Notes: generated by a model from the sequence alone, not told the origin. Numbered from the stretch's first letter, positions 23,969 through 33,036 are shown. The stretch is 48,890 bases of DNA from Streptomyces sp. NRRL S-340 (GCF_000720185.1 NZ_JOIY01000055.1:1-48890); one strand, 5' to 3'. Numbers and translations are program-made.

Positions 23969-25795
23969 ATGCACGATCCCGACCCGCCGTTCCGGCCGGT
24001 TCGCCGGCTGGACGGATACCTGCCCCTCGAGGATCTCGGCCTCATCGGGGACGGCACCACCGCGGCACTCGTCGGACTCGACGGCACCATCCCGTGGATG
24101 TGCCTGCCTCGGTTCGACTCCGAACCCGTCTTCTGTGCGCTGCTGGACAGCGCACAGGGCGGCCGCTTCACCGTGGCACCGCAGAACGTGCGCGAAGCCC
24201 GGCAGTGGTACGAGACCGACACCGGTGTGCTGCACACGGAACTGCGCGGCGACACCGGCGTGGTGCGCGTCACGGACGCCATGGTCCTGCGCTCGGGAGC
24301 CGACCTGTCCGACGACGCTCCGTCGGGCCGCGGAGAACTGGTCCGCTCGGCGACGGTCGTGGAGGGAACCGTACGTCTCGCGGTGGAACTGGAGCCGCGC
24401 GGCGGTGCGCGGGCCCACCACCTGTACAGCGGACTGGAGGTGCGGCCCGCTCGCCCCGCCGGTCTCCGTCTCCACCTGCGGTCGAACCGCCCCGTGGACG
24501 GCCTGCGGACCGTGCACGACCTGAGGCAGGGCGACCGCCTCGACCTCGTGCTGTCCTGGGGACGCTTCCACCGGCACCACCGCTTCGACCCCGACGCGAT
24601 GGTGGGCCAGACAGCCGACGCCTGGCGGCGGTGGATGCGGTCCTTCCACTACGCCGGCCCCCAGGAGGCCCTCGTTCGGCGTGCCGCGATCACGTTGAAG
24701 ATGTGCGACGACTGGGCCAACGGGGCACTCGTCGCCGCCCCCACATCGTCCCTGCCCGCGCCCATCGGGGGGATCCGGAACTGGGACTACCGCTACTCCT
24801 GGATCCGGGACGCCGCGTTCGCGGTCTTCGCACTGCGCCGCATCGGGTTCGACGGCGAGGCCGACGCCTTCCTCGGCTGGGTCCTCGACGCGTTCGAGCG
24901 CAGCCGCCGGCCCCGCATCATGTACACCCTGGACGGCAGTGAGGTGCCGGACGAGATCGAGGACGCCGGACTGGAAGGCTACCGCGGTTCCGCACCCGTG
25001 CGCTGGGGCAACGGTGCCGCCGACCAGCGTCAGCACGACGTGTACGGCGAGATCCTGGACTGCGCCGACCAGTGGCAGCGCCGAGGCGGCGAGATCCAGC
25101 CCGCGATGTGGGCCAGTCTGGCCGGTCTCACGGACGCGGCCGCACGCGCGTGGCGCCAACCGGACCAGGGGATCTGGGAGATCCGGAGCGACGGCCGTCC
25201 CTTCACCTACTCCGCCGGCCTGTGCCAGGTCGCCCTGGACCGGGGGGCGCAGATCGCCGAGCGCCTGGGACTGCCCGGCGACGCGGGGCGCTGGCGTGCC
25301 GAGGCCGGCCGGCTGCGCGACCTCATTCTGAAGCAGTCCTGGGACGAGGGAGAACAGACGCTGAGCGTCTACCTGGACGGCGGCGGCATCGTCGACGCGA
25401 GCCTGCTGAACCTGCCGCTGCGCCATGTCGTACCGGCCGACCATCCCCGCATGGTGGCGACCGCCCGAGCCGTCGCCGAGCGGCTCTCGGCCGGTGACGG
25501 GCTGCTCTACCGCTACCTGCACGACGAGCACCCCGACGGCCTCGCGGGCGACGAGGGCGCCTTCGTTCTGTGCTCCTTCTGGATGGTCGACAACCTGATC
25601 GGTCAGGGCAGGGTCGAAGAGGCCGAGGAGCTGTACACCTCGCTGTGCTCGCGAGCGAGTCATCTGGGGCTGCTGTCGGAGCAGATCGACCCGGGCACGG
25701 GAGCATTCATGGGCAACTTCCCCCAGGCGTTCAGCCATATCGGTGTCATCGCCAGCGGAGTCAATCTCGCCCGGGCGGAGGGTGTTTCGCGATGA
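23969..25795 (+). CDS. Glycoside hydrolase family 15 (glucoamylase/trehalase-like)
   Basis: The 608-residue product has the GH15 layout: an N-terminal beta-sandwich (about 1-230) opening PLEDLGLIGDGTTAALVG, then an alpha/alpha barrel. The substrate-site signature is PIGGIRNWDYRYSWIRDAAF. The C-terminal block EGAFVLCSFWMVDNL, GLLSEQIDP and GNFPQAFSHIG contains the second catalytic Glu region. There is no signal peptide, so it is intracellular and would release glucose from trehalose or short alpha-glucans. ATG 23969 follows AAGGAG by 8 nt; GTG 23933 is less likely. It overlaps the G6PDH-like gene by ATGA, so released glucose may feed oxidation. Confidence 0.9.
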   Translation: MHDPDPPFRPVRRLDGYLPLEDLGLIGDGTTAALVGLDGTIPWMCLPRFDSEPVFCALLDSAQGGRFTVAPQNVREARQWYETDTGVLHTELRGDTGVVRVTDAMVLRSGADLSDDAPSGRGELVRSATVVEGTVRLAVELEPRGGARAHHLYSGLEVRPARPAGLRLHLRSNRPVDGLRTVHDLRQGDRLDLVLSWGRFHRHHRFDPDAMVGQTADAWRRWMRSFHYAGPQEALVRRAAITLKMCDDWANGALVAAPTSSLPAPIGGIRNWDYRYSWIRDAAFAVFALRRIGFDGEADAFLGWVLDAFERSRRPRIMYTLDGSEVPDEIEDAGLEGYRGSAPVRWGNGAADQRQHDVYGEILDCADQWQRRGGEIQPAMWASLAGLTDAAARAWRQPDQGIWEIRSDGRPFTYSAGLCQVALDRGAQIAERLGLPGDAGRWRAEAGRLRDLILKQSWDEGEQTLSVYLDGGGIVDASLLNLPLRHVVPADHPRMVATARAVAERLSAGDGLLYRYLHDEHPDGLAGDEGAFVLCSFWMVDNLIGQGRVEEAEELYTSLCSRASHLGLLSEQIDPGTGAFMGNFPQAFSHIGVIASGVNLARAEGVSR

Positions 25796-27192
25796 CCATC
25801 CGGCGACTCGCCGTCTTCGGCGGGACGGGAGACCTCACCGGCCGCTACCTCCTTCCGGCGCTGGCCGCGCTGCGCGCGGCGGGACGTGCCGACGACCGGT
25901 TCGGTCTGGTGGCGGCCAGCCGCGAGGACTGGGACCGGGAGCGGTACCGGGAGTGGGCGGGCGATCAACTCGACCAGCACGGAGCCGGCTTCCCGGCCGA
26001 GGTCCGGAGATCCGTCACGGCCTCGGCGGACTACCGCAGGGCCGATGTCACGAACCCCGCGGACGTCGCGGCGGTCGTCGCCGGCGACGATCCCGTGGCC
26101 GTCTACCTCGCGCTTCCCCCCGCGCTCTTCCCGGCCACGGTGACCGCGCTCCACGAGGCGGGACTGCCCCGGGGGAGCCGCGTCGTCCTGGAGAAGCCTT
26201 TCGGCGAGGACCTCGCCGGCGCGCAGGAACTGAACCAGCTGCTCGCCGGCCTCGTGCCCGAGCGCGCCGTCTTCCGGGTCGACCACTTCCTGGCCATGAC
26301 GACCGTTCAGAACGTGCTCGGCAGCAGGCTCGCCAATCGGGTCCTCGAACCGATCTGGAACAGTACCCACATCGCCGAGATCGAGATCGTCTGGGACGAG
26401 ACCCTCGCGCTGGAAGGAAGGGCCGGCTACTACGACCACGTGGGCGCGCTGAAAGACATGGTGCAGAACCACCTGCTGCAACTGCTGTGCCTGGTCGCCA
26501 TGGAGCCTCCGCTCACCCTCGGTGAGCGAGACCTGCGCGACCGCAAGGTCGACGTGCTGCGCTCGGTGAGGCTGCTGACCGACCAGGAGGTCGTGGAGCG
26601 CACGCGGCGAGCCCGCTACGCGTCCGGCACGTGCGGCGGCCACGACGTTCCCGCCTACGCCGACGAGGAGGGCGTCGACGCGCGGCGTGGGACGGAGACC
26701 TTCGCCGAGATCGATCTGGAACTGGACAGCTGGCGCTGGGCGGGCACGCGGTTCCGTTTGCGCAGCGGCAAGGCGCTGGGCAGGGACCGCAAGGAGGTCG
26801 CCGTGCGCTTCCGGTCCGTTCCTCACCTGCCGTTCGGGGAGGACCAGGACGTGCGGCCCAACGTGCTGCGCTTCGGACTGGAGCCGGAGAGCCTCAGCCT
26901 GGACATGACCGCCGTCGGCTCGCGTGCGGAGACCCTCACACAGCTCTCGTTGAGCGCCCGCATGGACGCCCCCGCCCTGCCGGCCTACGGCCGTCTGCTG
27001 ATGGACGTGCTCGACGGGGACCCGGCCCTGTCGATCCGCGGAGACGAGGCCGAGGAGGCGTGGCGCGTCGTCGAGCCGGTCCTGTCCGCCTGGGAGAGGG
27101 GCCTCGTACCCCTGGAGGAGTATCCGGCCGGCTCGGACGGGCCGCCGCCGCGCCACACCACCCCGGGGCGGCGGGACGAGTCGCTGCACTAG
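25792..27192 (+). CDS. zwf: Glucose-6-phosphate dehydrogenase-like protein (divergent)
   Basis: The 466-residue product is collinear with G6PDH. The N-terminal NADP motif is GGTGDLTGRYLLPAL, then VVLEKPFGEDL with the substrate Lys, and the active-site segment RVDHFLAMTTVQN. In classical enzymes that last block reads RIDHYLGKE. Here the Asp-His pair is kept, but the conserved Lys is Met and the Glu is Thr. It may therefore use another sugar phosphate or have altered kinetics. It is co-translated with the GH15 gene and followed 85 bp on by gluconokinase, supporting a place in oxidative pentose phosphate metabolism. The gene symbol reflects family only. Confidence 0.8.
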   Translation: MTIRRLAVFGGTGDLTGRYLLPALAALRAAGRADDRFGLVAASREDWDRERYREWAGDQLDQHGAGFPAEVRRSVTASADYRRADVTNPADVAAVVAGDDPVAVYLALPPALFPATVTALHEAGLPRGSRVVLEKPFGEDLAGAQELNQLLAGLVPERAVFRVDHFLAMTTVQNVLGSRLANRVLEPIWNSTHIAEIEIVWDETLALEGRAGYYDHVGALKDMVQNHLLQLLCLVAMEPPLTLGERDLRDRKVDVLRSVRLLTDQEVVERTRRARYASGTCGGHDVPAYADEEGVDARRGTETFAEIDLELDSWRWAGTRFRLRSGKALGRDRKEVAVRFRSVPHLPFGEDQDVRPNVLRFGLEPESLSLDMTAVGSRAETLTQLSLSARMDAPALPAYGRLLMDVLDGDPALSIRGDEAEEAWRVVEPVLSAWERGLVPLEEYPAGSDGPPPRHTTPGRRDESLH

Positions 27193-27226
27193 TGTCCGGT
27201 CGCACCGGCCGGCCGACGCAGTGACC

Positions 27227-27240
27227 GGGACGGACGTGCC
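27227..27240 (+). promoter_or_regulatory. DevR/OsdR-like site upstream of gluconokinase (tentative)
   Basis: GGGACGGACGTGCC lies 38-51 nt before the gluconokinase start and matches 10 of 14 positions of the DevR/DosR consensus core GGGACTWWAGTCCC. It also resembles the site upstream of the universal stress protein at 28741-28754. Confidence 0.25.
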
Positions 27241-27277
27241 GTATCGGTGATCGCACGCCGGCGCGGAAGGAGCATCG

Positions 27278-27799
27278 ATGCCCCACCAGCAGAGCCGTCC
27301 TCCCTGTGTCGTCGTCACAGGGGTGTCCGGGGCCGGGAAGTCGACCGTCGCCCGGGAGCTGGCCGACCGCCTGGGCGTGCCCTTCGCCGACGCGGACGGC
27401 TTTCATTCGCCCGGTAGCGTACGGAAGATGTCGTCGGGGGCTCCGCTGGACGACCGGGACCGCGGGCCGTGGCTGGAGTCCGTCGGGCGTTGGCTCGGGG
27501 ACCGCGCAACCGATGGCAGCGGAGGCGTAGTGGCCTGTTCCGCCCTGCGGCGGCGTTACCGGGACACGTTGAGATCGGCCTGCCCCGCCGTGTTCTTCCT
27601 CCAGCTCACGGCCGACCGTGAGGTCCTCAGGCAGCGACTGCTGGGGCGCCGCGGGCACTTCATGCCCGAGACCCTGCTCGACTCCCAGCTCGCGACGTTC
27701 GAACCGCTCGAACCGGACGAGAGGGGAGCCTCCCTGGACGCCGCACGGAATTCCGGCGAGATCGTCCTGACGGCGATGGACCTCCTCGCCGGACGATGA
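27278..27799 (+). CDS. gntK: Gluconokinase
   Basis: The 173-residue product has the GntK P-loop GVSGAGKST (about residues 15-23), then FADADGFHSPGSVRKMSSGAPLDD in family order, VACSALRRRYRD, the LID-like RRGHFMPETLLDSQ, and FEPLEPDE. It phosphorylates gluconate to 6-phosphogluconate in the cytoplasm. The length is normal for the family. The start is ATG 27278 with GGAAGGAG 6 nt upstream. It follows the G6PDH-like gene on the same strand and converges with the universal stress protein gene. Together with the lactonase and IlvD-type dehydratase it forms a gluconate and sugar-acid metabolism set. Confidence 0.93.
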   Translation: MPHQQSRPPCVVVTGVSGAGKSTVARELADRLGVPFADADGFHSPGSVRKMSSGAPLDDRDRGPWLESVGRWLGDRATDGSGGVVACSALRRRYRDTLRSACPAVFFLQLTADREVLRQRLLGRRGHFMPETLLDSQLATFEPLEPDERGASLDAARNSGEIVLTAMDLLAGR

Positions 27800-27895
27800 C
27801 CCGCACCCCGCCCGGCGGGGCGGTGACCGACGGTTGCCGGCCCGTCGTCGCGCCGTCAACGCCCGGGGCGTCCATGGCACCCACACCGCCACCGC

Positions 27896-28705
27896 TCACG
27901 CCGTGTCCCGGACGACGGCGACCGGGCAGTGCGCGTGGTACAGCAGGGCTTGGCTCACCGAGCCCAGGAGCATTCCGGAGAAGCCACCGCGCCCGCGGGC
28001 CCCGGCCACCATCAGCTGTGCGTTCCGGCTCGCCTCGATCAGGACCTCGCGGATCTCCCCGCTCAGTACCTGCTGCCTGACGGTGATGTCCGGATACCTT
28101 TCCCCGCGACCGGCGACCGACAGGGCCAGCAGACGCTCCGCGCTCTCCGCTCCCGTGCCGGCCGGCGCCAGGTCGGGCTGCCAGGCGTGCACGGCGTAGA
28201 CCTCGGCCCCCCGCAACGACGCCTCGGCGAAGGCGAACTCGACGGCCTTCTCACCTTCCGGGGAGCCGTCGACGGCCAGCACCACCGGCCCGACGTCATC
28301 CGGCTCCTCACGGACCACCAGCACCGGACAATGACTCTGGCCGACCAGGGACACCGCCGTCGAACCGAGCAGCATCCCGACGAACTTCCCGATGCCCCGG
28401 CGGCCGACGACCACCAGATCCGCGGTTCGCGACTCGGCCGACAGCACGGGCACCGCGTCGCCGACGACCACGGCATGGGTGACGTCCAACCCGGGTACCA
28501 CACTGCGGGCGTGTTCCGCGGCGTCCTGGGCCAGGCGGTGGATCGGCGTGGGGTCCAGCGGCGCGTACATGGGCCTGACCGGCCAGCTCAGGGCGTGCAC
28601 CACGCGGAGCCTCGCACCACGCCGCCTGGCTTCCCGCGCGGCCTGGGCCACGGCGGCGTCGCTCGAGGACGAACCGTCGACGCCTACGACGACCAGACCA
28701 CTCAT
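27896..28705 (-). CDS. Tandem universal stress protein
   Basis: The 269-residue product is two UspA domains in tandem (about 1-130 and 140-269). Each begins with a strand and Asp (VVVGVDGSSSSDAAV, VVLAVDGSPEGEKAV). Each carries an ATP-binding G-x2-G-x9-G-S/T motif: GRRGIGKFVGMLLGST and GARGRGGFSGMLLGSV. Such proteins bind ATP and respond to hypoxia, starvation or stationary phase. A second, single-domain member lies at 31830-32288. A DevR-like palindrome lies 36-49 nt upstream of the start, in agreement with the known link between this regulator class and USP genes in actinobacteria. Confidence 0.92.
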   Translation of the reverse strand: MSGLVVVGVDGSSSSDAAVAQAAREARRRGARLRVVHALSWPVRPMYAPLDPTPIHRLAQDAAEHARSVVPGLDVTHAVVVGDAVPVLSAESRTADLVVVGRRGIGKFVGMLLGSTAVSLVGQSHCPVLVVREEPDDVGPVVLAVDGSPEGEKAVEFAFAEASLRGAEVYAVHAWQPDLAPAGTGAESAERLLALSVAGRGERYPDITVRQQVLSGEIREVLIEASRNAQLMVAGARGRGGFSGMLLGSVSQALLYHAHCPVAVVRDTA

Positions 28706-28740
28706 CCCGCCTCCACGCTCGCGTCGTTCCCGTCCCGCCG

Positions 28741-28754
28741 GGCACTCCAGTCCC
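28741..28754 (-). promoter_or_regulatory. DevR/OsdR-like site upstream of the tandem USP gene
   Basis: On the minus strand this reads GGGACTGGAGTGCC, matching 11 of 14 positions of the DevR/DosR core GGGACTWWAGTCCC. The longer stretch GGGGACT-GG-AGTGCCC is nearly palindromic. It lies 36-49 nt before the USP start codon. Confidence 0.4.
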
Positions 28755-28810
28755 CTAAGACACTTCAGGCCCGTCAGGCACTCCAGCTCCAGCCTCGCTC
28801 CGGCCGAGCC

Positions 28811-28841
28811 CGGCCGCCAGCCGGCCGCAGGAAGGCGGCCG
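28811..28841 (-). terminator. Hairpin downstream of the hydroxyacid dehydrogenase
   Basis: CGGCCGCC (28811-28818) pairs with GGCGGCCG (28834-28841) around a 15-nt loop, 39 bp past the dehydrogenase stop. It is modest in length and without a U-tract. Confidence 0.35.
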
Positions 28842-28879
28842 CGCCTGCGCCGCCCGCGCGACGGGGCACCCGGTCCTGA

Positions 28880-29914
28880 TCAGGAGCGGGGAGGGCCGCC
28901 CCGGAGCGGACGGGGCCCGGCCGGCAACAAGTTGACCGGGAATCGAGCCGGCCGCCCGGTCAGCACCCGTACGGCTTCCTCGGCGGCGATGGTCCGTACC
29001 GTCCGGACGGCTTCCTCCGAGTAGTACGCCGCATGGGGTGTCACGATCACGTTGGGCAGCTCGAAGAGGGGGTTCGTCGGGAGCCATGCGCGCTGTTTCG
29101 CGGGTTCCTCCTCGATGTCGTCCAGCGCCGCACCCGCGATCCACCCCTCGGTGAGTGCCTGGTGGAGCGCCGCGTCGTCCACGATGGGCCCGCGCGCCGT
29201 GTTCACGAGGACGGCGGTCGGTTTCATCCGCCGGAGCGTCGCGCGGTCGAAGGTGTGGTGCGTCTGCGGGGTGAGCGGCGTCTGGACCACCACGTGGTCG
29301 GCCCCTTCCACCAGGTCGTCGAAGGACACCGGCCGGACCCGGGCGTCCCGGATCACGGACTGGTCGACGAACGGGTCATGGGCCCACACCTCGACGCCGA
29401 ACGCCTTCGCACGTTCGGCGATGAGCCGTGCGATGGCCCCGAACGACAGCAGGCCCAGCACCTGTCCCCGCAGTCTGTGGACGGGCATTCCTGTCTTCCA
29501 GTGCCATTCGCCCCGCCGGGTCGCCCGGTCGTACCGGCAGATCTTCCGGGCGGCCGCGAGCCAGAGCGCGACGGCGTGGTCGGCGACCTCTTCGGCGCAC
29601 CACTCGTTGGGAGCGTTCGTGACCTGGATGCCGTGCCGGGCAGCGGCCTCGACATCGACGATGTCCACGCCGGTGCCGTAGCGGGCGATCACCCGGCAAC
29701 GGGTCAACGCGGCGACGGCACGGGAGCCGACGCGCGCGTACTGGGTCAGGACGCCGTCGGCCTCGCGTCCCGCCTCGATCACCTCGTCCTCGCTCTTGCA
29801 CTGCGCGGCGAGGAGCCGCAGTCCGGCACCTTCGACGATCGCGCGTTCGATGTCCGTATCGCCGAAGTCGGAGTCGGCGATCAGGATCGTCGCGGGGGAG
29901 TCAGTGCGAGTCAC
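28880..29914 (-). CDS. D-isomer specific 2-hydroxyacid dehydrogenase family (SerA/CtBP-like)
   Basis: The 344-residue product has the two-domain layout of the family. The catalytic Arg lies in IARYGTGVDIVDV, and the NAD-binding region in RGQVLGLLSFGAIARLIAERA replaces the usual GxGxxG with GLLSFGAIA. NTARGPIVDDAAL, the Glu region LDDIEEEPAK and the catalytic His in VTPHAAYYSEEA follow. It reduces 2-keto acids or oxidises 2-hydroxy acids with NAD(P). The likely start is GTG 29914, overlapping the 3' end of the dehydratase gene by 14 nt. The two are therefore an operon, and the dehydratase's 2-keto-3-deoxy acid product is a reasonable but unproven substrate. Confidence 0.85.
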   Translation of the reverse strand: MTRTDSPATILIADSDFGDTDIERAIVEGAGLRLLAAQCKSEDEVIEAGREADGVLTQYARVGSRAVAALTRCRVIARYGTGVDIVDVEAAARHGIQVTNAPNEWCAEEVADHAVALWLAAARKICRYDRATRRGEWHWKTGMPVHRLRGQVLGLLSFGAIARLIAERAKAFGVEVWAHDPFVDQSVIRDARVRPVSFDDLVEGADHVVVQTPLTPQTHHTFDRATLRRMKPTAVLVNTARGPIVDDAALHQALTEGWIAGAALDDIEEEPAKQRAWLPTNPLFELPNVIVTPHAAYYSEEAVRTVRTIAAEEAVRVLTGRPARFPVNLLPAGPRPLRGGPPRS

Positions 29915-31691
29915 GGGGGACCCCCTTCGAGTGGACGAGGTCCTGGTACGCCACGGCGAGCTCCAGGCAGGCCCCGCTGTCCAGTTGGCCGACCGTGGCA
30001 CGGTAGATCTCCTGCCACGGTGTCTGGTGGTCCAGGGCGGGAGGCGGGCAGGCGGCCCGCCGCGCGGCGATCTCCTCGTCCGACAGGAGGACGTCGACGC
30101 GTGCGTTGTCCAGGTCGACCCGGACGCGGTCACCGGTGCGCAGGATGGCGAGGTTGCCGCCGACGGCCGCTTCGGGGCTGGCGTTGAGGATGGACGGCGC
30201 GTCCGACGTGCCGCTCTGCCGGCCGTCCCCGAGCGCGGGCAGCGAGGTGATGCCCCGCTGGACCAGCCCCGCGGGAAGTTCCATGTTCACCACCTCGGCC
30301 GAGCCCGGATACCCGACGGGCCCGGTGTACCGGACGACGAGGAGACAGTTCTGGTCGATGTCCAGCTCCGGGTCCTCGATGCGGGCGTGGTAGTCCTCGG
30401 GGCCGTCGAAGACGACGGCGCGGAACTCGAACACCGACGGACCGCCGGAGTGCGGCAGCCCACGGTCCCGGAAGCTGTCGCTGATGACCGACGTCTTCAT
30501 GATCGCGGAGTCGAACAGGTTCCCGGTCAGGACGAGCAGTCCGCCGCTCGCGGTCACGGGGTCGTGGAAGGGGCGGATGACCGCCGGGTCGGCGGGCGGG
30601 GCGTTCTCCAGGTTCTCGGCCAGGGACCGGCCCGAGACGGTCATGGCGTCGCCGTGCAGGTGTCCCGCTTCCAGCAGCGACCGCATGACCGCCGGGACGC
30701 CGCCGGCGCGGTAGAAGTCCTCGCCGAGGAACTCCCCGGCGGGAGCGAGGTTCACCAGTACCGGGATGTCGCGCCCGACGCGCTGCCAGTCCTGGTTGGA
30801 CAGGTCCACACCGACGTGACGGGCGATGGCGTTGATGTGGACGGGCGCGTTGGTCGACGCCGCGATGGCCGACGCGACGACGATCGAGTTCTCGAAGGCG
30901 TGCCGGGTCATGATCTTGCGCGGGGTCAGGTCCTCCCGGACCAGGGCCACCGCTCGCAGACCCGTCTCGTAGGCCATCTGCGCGCGTTCGTTGTACGGGG
31001 CGGGAATGGCCGCACAGCCGGGAAGGGACATGCCCAGTGCCTCGGCCAGACTGTTCATCGACAGTGCGGTGCCCATCGTGTTGCAGTGCCCGATGCTGGG
31101 CGCGGAGGCGGTCACCCGTGCGTTGTACTCGTCGTGGTCGATCTCTCCGCTGGCCAGGAGCCGCTTCGACTGCCAGATCACCAGCCCCGAGCCCGTGCGC
31201 ATGCCCTTGTGGTAGCCGTTGAGCATCGGTCCCCCGGACAGCACGATCGCCGGGATGTTCACCGTCGCAGCCGCGGTCAGGCAGGCGGGCGTGGTCTTGT
31301 CGCAGCCGGTCGTCAGGACCACCCCGTCCAGCGGGTAGCCGTAGAGGACCTCGACCAGTCCGAGATAGGCGAGGTTCCGGTCCAGTGCCGCGGTGGGTCG
31401 CTTTCCCGTCTCCTGCAAGGGGTGGACGGGGAACTCGAAGGGGATTCCGCCACCGTCGCGGATTCCGTCCCTGACCCGCTCGGCGAGGGCGAGGTGGTGA
31501 CGGTTGCAGGGCACCAGGTCGTTGCCCGTCTGGGCGATTCCGATGATCGGCCGGCCCGACTGGAGCTCTGCCCGGGAGAGGCCGTAATTCAGGAACCGTT
31601 CGAGATACAGGGCCGTCATCTCGGGTTTTTCCGCGTTGTCCCACCATGCCTGGCTGCGCAGCTCCCCTGTGGTGTGCTCCGTCGGTGACAT
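29901..31691 (-). CDS. IlvD/Edd family sugar-acid dehydratase (pentonate/gluconate type)
   Basis: The 596-residue product has the three cluster-ligand Cys regions of this family: GNDLVPCNRHH, LTTGCDKTTPA and PSIGHCNTMGTA. The last form is typical of [2Fe-2S] pentonate and sugar-acid dehydratases rather than IlvD itself. Other blocks are RPIIGIAQTGND, LSGGPMLNG and, near the C-terminus, SGTSDAPSILNASPEAAVGG. It would dehydrate an aldonic acid (xylonate, arabonate, gluconate or galactonate) to a 2-keto-3-deoxy acid. It is first in a two-gene minus-strand operon with the hydroxyacid dehydrogenase and sits among other sugar-oxidation genes. Substrate choice cannot be read from sequence. Confidence 0.9.
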   Translation of the reverse strand: MSPTEHTTGELRSQAWWDNAEKPEMTALYLERFLNYGLSRAELQSGRPIIGIAQTGNDLVPCNRHHLALAERVRDGIRDGGGIPFEFPVHPLQETGKRPTAALDRNLAYLGLVEVLYGYPLDGVVLTTGCDKTTPACLTAAATVNIPAIVLSGGPMLNGYHKGMRTGSGLVIWQSKRLLASGEIDHDEYNARVTASAPSIGHCNTMGTALSMNSLAEALGMSLPGCAAIPAPYNERAQMAYETGLRAVALVREDLTPRKIMTRHAFENSIVVASAIAASTNAPVHINAIARHVGVDLSNQDWQRVGRDIPVLVNLAPAGEFLGEDFYRAGGVPAVMRSLLEAGHLHGDAMTVSGRSLAENLENAPPADPAVIRPFHDPVTASGGLLVLTGNLFDSAIMKTSVISDSFRDRGLPHSGGPSVFEFRAVVFDGPEDYHARIEDPELDIDQNCLLVVRYTGPVGYPGSAEVVNMELPAGLVQRGITSLPALGDGRQSGTSDAPSILNASPEAAVGGNLAILRTGDRVRVDLDNARVDVLLSDEEIAARRAACPPPALDHQTPWQEIYRATVGQLDSGACLELAVAYQDLVHSKGVPRDSH

Positions 31692-31829
31692 GCTCAGCTC
31701 CTCGCGGACCGGTCCGGGACGTCGCCGCGAGACCGGGAAAGGAAGTCGAAGGTCCGAAAACGCTGGTTCGGCAGGTCGTGAGGTCCCGGTCCGGGATCGG
31801 CAGGGCGCCGGTGGCGTCGCCGCCCCTCC

Positions 31830-32288
31830 TCAGCGGCCCTCGTCGCGCACCACCACCACCGGGCACGAGGCCTGCTGGACGCAGTGCTGGGCCACCGAGC
31901 CCAGGAGCAGCCCGGAGAAGCCCCCGAGGCCCCTGCTGCCGACGACGAGCAAGGAGGCTCCGTGTGCCGCCGTGAGCAGGACGTCGGCCGCGGTGCCGTA
32001 GCGGGCCTCGGTACGCAGATCCACCGGTGGCGGGTCTCCCACGGTTTCCCCCACGACCTGGACGAGAGAGCTGTGCGCCCGTGCCTTGATCGCTGCCTCG
32101 TCGCTGCTCGACGGAGGCAACCAGCCGAGCGCGCCGTGGAACTGGGGAAGATCCCAGGCGGTCAGCGCCTCCACTGTGCCGCCGGTGAGCCCGGCCTGAC
32201 GTACGGCCCAGCGCAGCGCTTGTTTCGACGAGTCCGATCCGTCCACTCCGACCACGACGCGTTCGGCGCTCTGCTTCCGGTCAGCCAC
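31830..32288 (-). CDS. Universal stress protein (single UspA domain)
   Basis: The 152-residue product opens RVVVGVDGSDSSKQALRWA and carries the ATP-binding motif GSRGLGGFSGLLLGSVAQHC, ending with the strand CPVVVVRDEGR. It has the usual length for a single UspA domain. It is a paralogue of the tandem protein at 27896-28705, with the sugar-acid operon between them. The start is ATG 32288, with AGGATCC-type sequence upstream. It probably contributes to stress or dormancy physiology; no partner is visible. Confidence 0.92.
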   Translation of the reverse strand: MADRKQSAERVVVGVDGSDSSKQALRWAVRQAGLTGGTVEALTAWDLPQFHGALGWLPPSSSDEAAIKARAHSSLVQVVGETVGDPPPVDLRTEARYGTAADVLLTAAHGASLLVVGSRGLGGFSGLLLGSVAQHCVQQASCPVVVVRDEGR

Positions 32289-33036
32289 GGATCCTCCTTG
32301 GTTCGCCAGTGGCGGGCGACTGGCTCGGTCGGCCGAGTTCCGGTTTCAGCATCAGCTTCGGTCAAAGGGGCCGGACGCGCAGTTCGGGAGGCGCGGACGG
32401 ACCGGAAGCCGCCAGGCGGCGGTTCCTCCGCGGCCGTGGCCGATCGGGCAGGTCAGTCGCGTCCGGCCAGGACACCGCGGTCGACGTCCCCGACCGCACC
32501 GGCGCCCCGGTCCGCCGTGTCCGGCGGAGGGAAGACAAGGGGGGCAGCGACGCCGTCGGACGTACCGATCCGGCCGAGCGGGCGGAAGGGGCCGAAGCCG
32601 TCGATGGCGGAGTCTGGGGCGGCCTCGGGACGGACTCCTCGTGGCCCGGAGTGCGTGCGACCGCGGGGCGACGGCGTTGACGCCGTTGCCGTGCCGGCCG
32701 GCTCCATCGCGAGGCGCGGGTCGGCGAGTGCAGTCCTGCTTCGGCCCTCGAGTGTGCTTCGGCCATCGAGTGTGCCGCAGGCCACCCTGGACGGCCGACG
32801 ACATCCACGTCGTAGCCGACGGCGGTGAAGCGGGGCGGACGCTCGCCCGCCGGTACGGGCGCGGACGCCGTGGGCACCGGTCGCGCCGGGACGGCGGTCA
32901 GCGTGGAATCCCACGTGGGGCCGGTTGGTACGGTTACGCCCAAGAGCAGACCCGGAGAACGAAGGGGCGGTCCGTGGGCGGCAGCGCCGGCGGACAGCGC
33001 GAGGTCTGGGCGACGTGGTGGGGGAGGAGATCCGCG
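32289..33036. other. 748-bp region without a supported gene
   Basis: The open frames here are Arg/Pro/Gly-rich and have no recognisable family. The region contains an 18-bp tandem duplication (32738-32773) and, at its end, the ribosome site of the SUKH gene. Promoters for the divergent flanking genes must lie here, but I cannot place them. Confidence 0.4.
32738..32773 (+). repeat. 18-bp tandem repeat, two copies
   Basis: GCTTCGGCCCTCGAGTGT (32738-32755) is followed directly by GCTTCGGCCATCGAGTGT (32756-32773), with a single difference. It lies in non-coding sequence. Its role is unknown; it may be a simple slippage product. Confidence 0.6.

Noticed and set aside
23672..25738. Long minus-strand frame antisense to the GH15 gene
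   Set aside because: The GH15 signatures on the plus strand are unambiguous. The antisense product has no family features.
25660..27318. Long minus-strand frame antisense to the G6PDH-like gene
   Set aside because: Shadow of a well-supported gene with no motifs of its own.
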